Shown here: positions 15,315 to 15,659 of the stretch, one piece after another | Position numbering within the stretch: position 1 is the first letter of the stretch | Layout of the letters: each line of letters starts with the position of its first letter | DNA from: CAXBCP01 sp038120765 | Lineage (GTDB): Bacteria; Pseudomonadota; Alphaproteobacteria; MPNO01; UBA830 | Reading direction: 5' to 3' | DNA length: 15,659 bases | Assembly: GCA_038120765.1 (NCBI GenBank) | Contig: JAYOMI010000084.1 | Span: 1 to 15,659 of the forward strand | Notes under the pieces: model-generated | Told to the model about the DNA's origin: nothing | What the model saw: only the letters and a program-made list of their open reading frames with translations | The model's database searches: none | Position numbers and translations under genes: made by a program

Positions 15315-15659
15315 GCGCTGTTTCTGTATTTTTGTCCATGCGTCGTTGATGGTCGCCATCTTGGCGGTCGCCACGTCGATAAAGTCCTGGGGCAGGCCTT
15401 CGGCGACAAGTTTGTCGGGGTGATTTTCCTTTATCAGGCTGCGCCAGGCCGCCCGGACCGTCGTATCGTCGGCATCGTGGGCGACGCCGAGAATGGCATA
15501 TGGGTCTGAAGCGTCGGCGCCCAGGTGGCCTGCCCGGATGCGCGCGAATTTCGCTTCGTCGAAGCCGAAGATCGTTGCAACATCCTTCAGAAATTCTTCT
15601 TCCTGCGGATGGATGATGCGGTCGGCCTTGGCGATATGGAAAAGAGCGTCCAGTAACGC
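15303..15659 (-). CDS. DjlA-like co-chaperone, TerB plus J domain (5' end cut by window edge)
   Basis: The minus strand from 15659 reads 118 residues without interruption to a TAA at 15303. The first part, LLDALFHIAKADRIIHPQEEEFL with FGFDEAKFARIR, is the end of a TerB-like helical domain. The second is a C-terminal J domain: DPYAILGV, helix II with VRAAWRSLIKENHPDKL containing the invariant HPD, and a final helix TINDAWTKIQKQRG. J domains stimulate the ATPase of DnaK-type Hsp70. TerB followed by a C-terminal J domain is the layout of DjlA. Any N-terminal membrane anchor would be outside the window, so I leave the symbol open. By my memory, a J-domain gene, an amidase, rnpB and mraZ lie together in other alphaproteobacteria, which fits here. 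Confidence 0.93.
   Translation of the reverse strand, partial: ALLDALFHIAKADRIIHPQEEEFLKDVATIFGFDEAKFARIRAGHLGADASDPYAILGVAHDADDTTVRAAWRSLIKENHPDKLVAEGLPQDFIDVATAKMATINDAWTKIQKQRGLK

Overview
The window is a high-GC chromosomal segment of an alphaproteobacterium. This is inferred from the gene order of the division and cell wall (dcw) cluster, the alphaproteobacterial style of FtsL, MraZ and FtsW, a type A RNase P RNA next to mraZ, and a MurE with the DNPR motif of meso-diaminopimelate ligases. I cannot name genus or species from sequence alone.

Positions 1-11054, all on the minus strand, hold the first part of the dcw cluster. Reading order is mraZ, rsmH, ftsL, ftsI, murE, murF, mraY, murD, ftsW, murG, with murG running off the left edge. 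The genes are packed: five junctions are 4-bp ATGA stop/start overlaps, one is a 14-bp overlap, and no gap exceeds 18 bp. Together they make UDP-MurNAc-pentapeptide (MurE, MurF, MurD), lipid I and lipid II (MraY, MurG), and the septal synthase (FtsW, FtsI) with its FtsL scaffold. RsmH methylates 16S rRNA and MraZ is the cluster's own regulator. In front of mraZ is a clear regulatory block: four TGGGN-type boxes exactly 10 bp apart, lying over the likely promoter. murD carries an in-frame TAA at codon 353 although the reading frame is conserved on both sides.

Positions 11354-12866 hold a strong intrinsic terminator, a frameshifted gene for an OmpA-like (peptidoglycan-binding) lipoprotein, and the RNase P RNA gene rnpB, all on the minus strand. 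Many apparent ORFs over rnpB are not genes.

Positions 12863-15659 hold an AmpD/AmiD-type amidase gene interrupted by a 10-N scaffold gap whose flanks carry two divergent copies of the same catalytic segment, an EamA/DMT transporter, a divergent MOSC-domain gene on the plus strand, and the 3' part of a TerB-plus-J-domain (DjlA-like) gene convergent with it.

Overall this is core cell-envelope territory. I see no mobile element, CRISPR array, tRNA or convincing new biological system. The points most worth checking are the murD stop codon, the frameshift in the lipoprotein gene and the chimeric amidase, which together suggest a draft or metagenome-derived assembly, plus the well-ordered MraZ operator/promoter.
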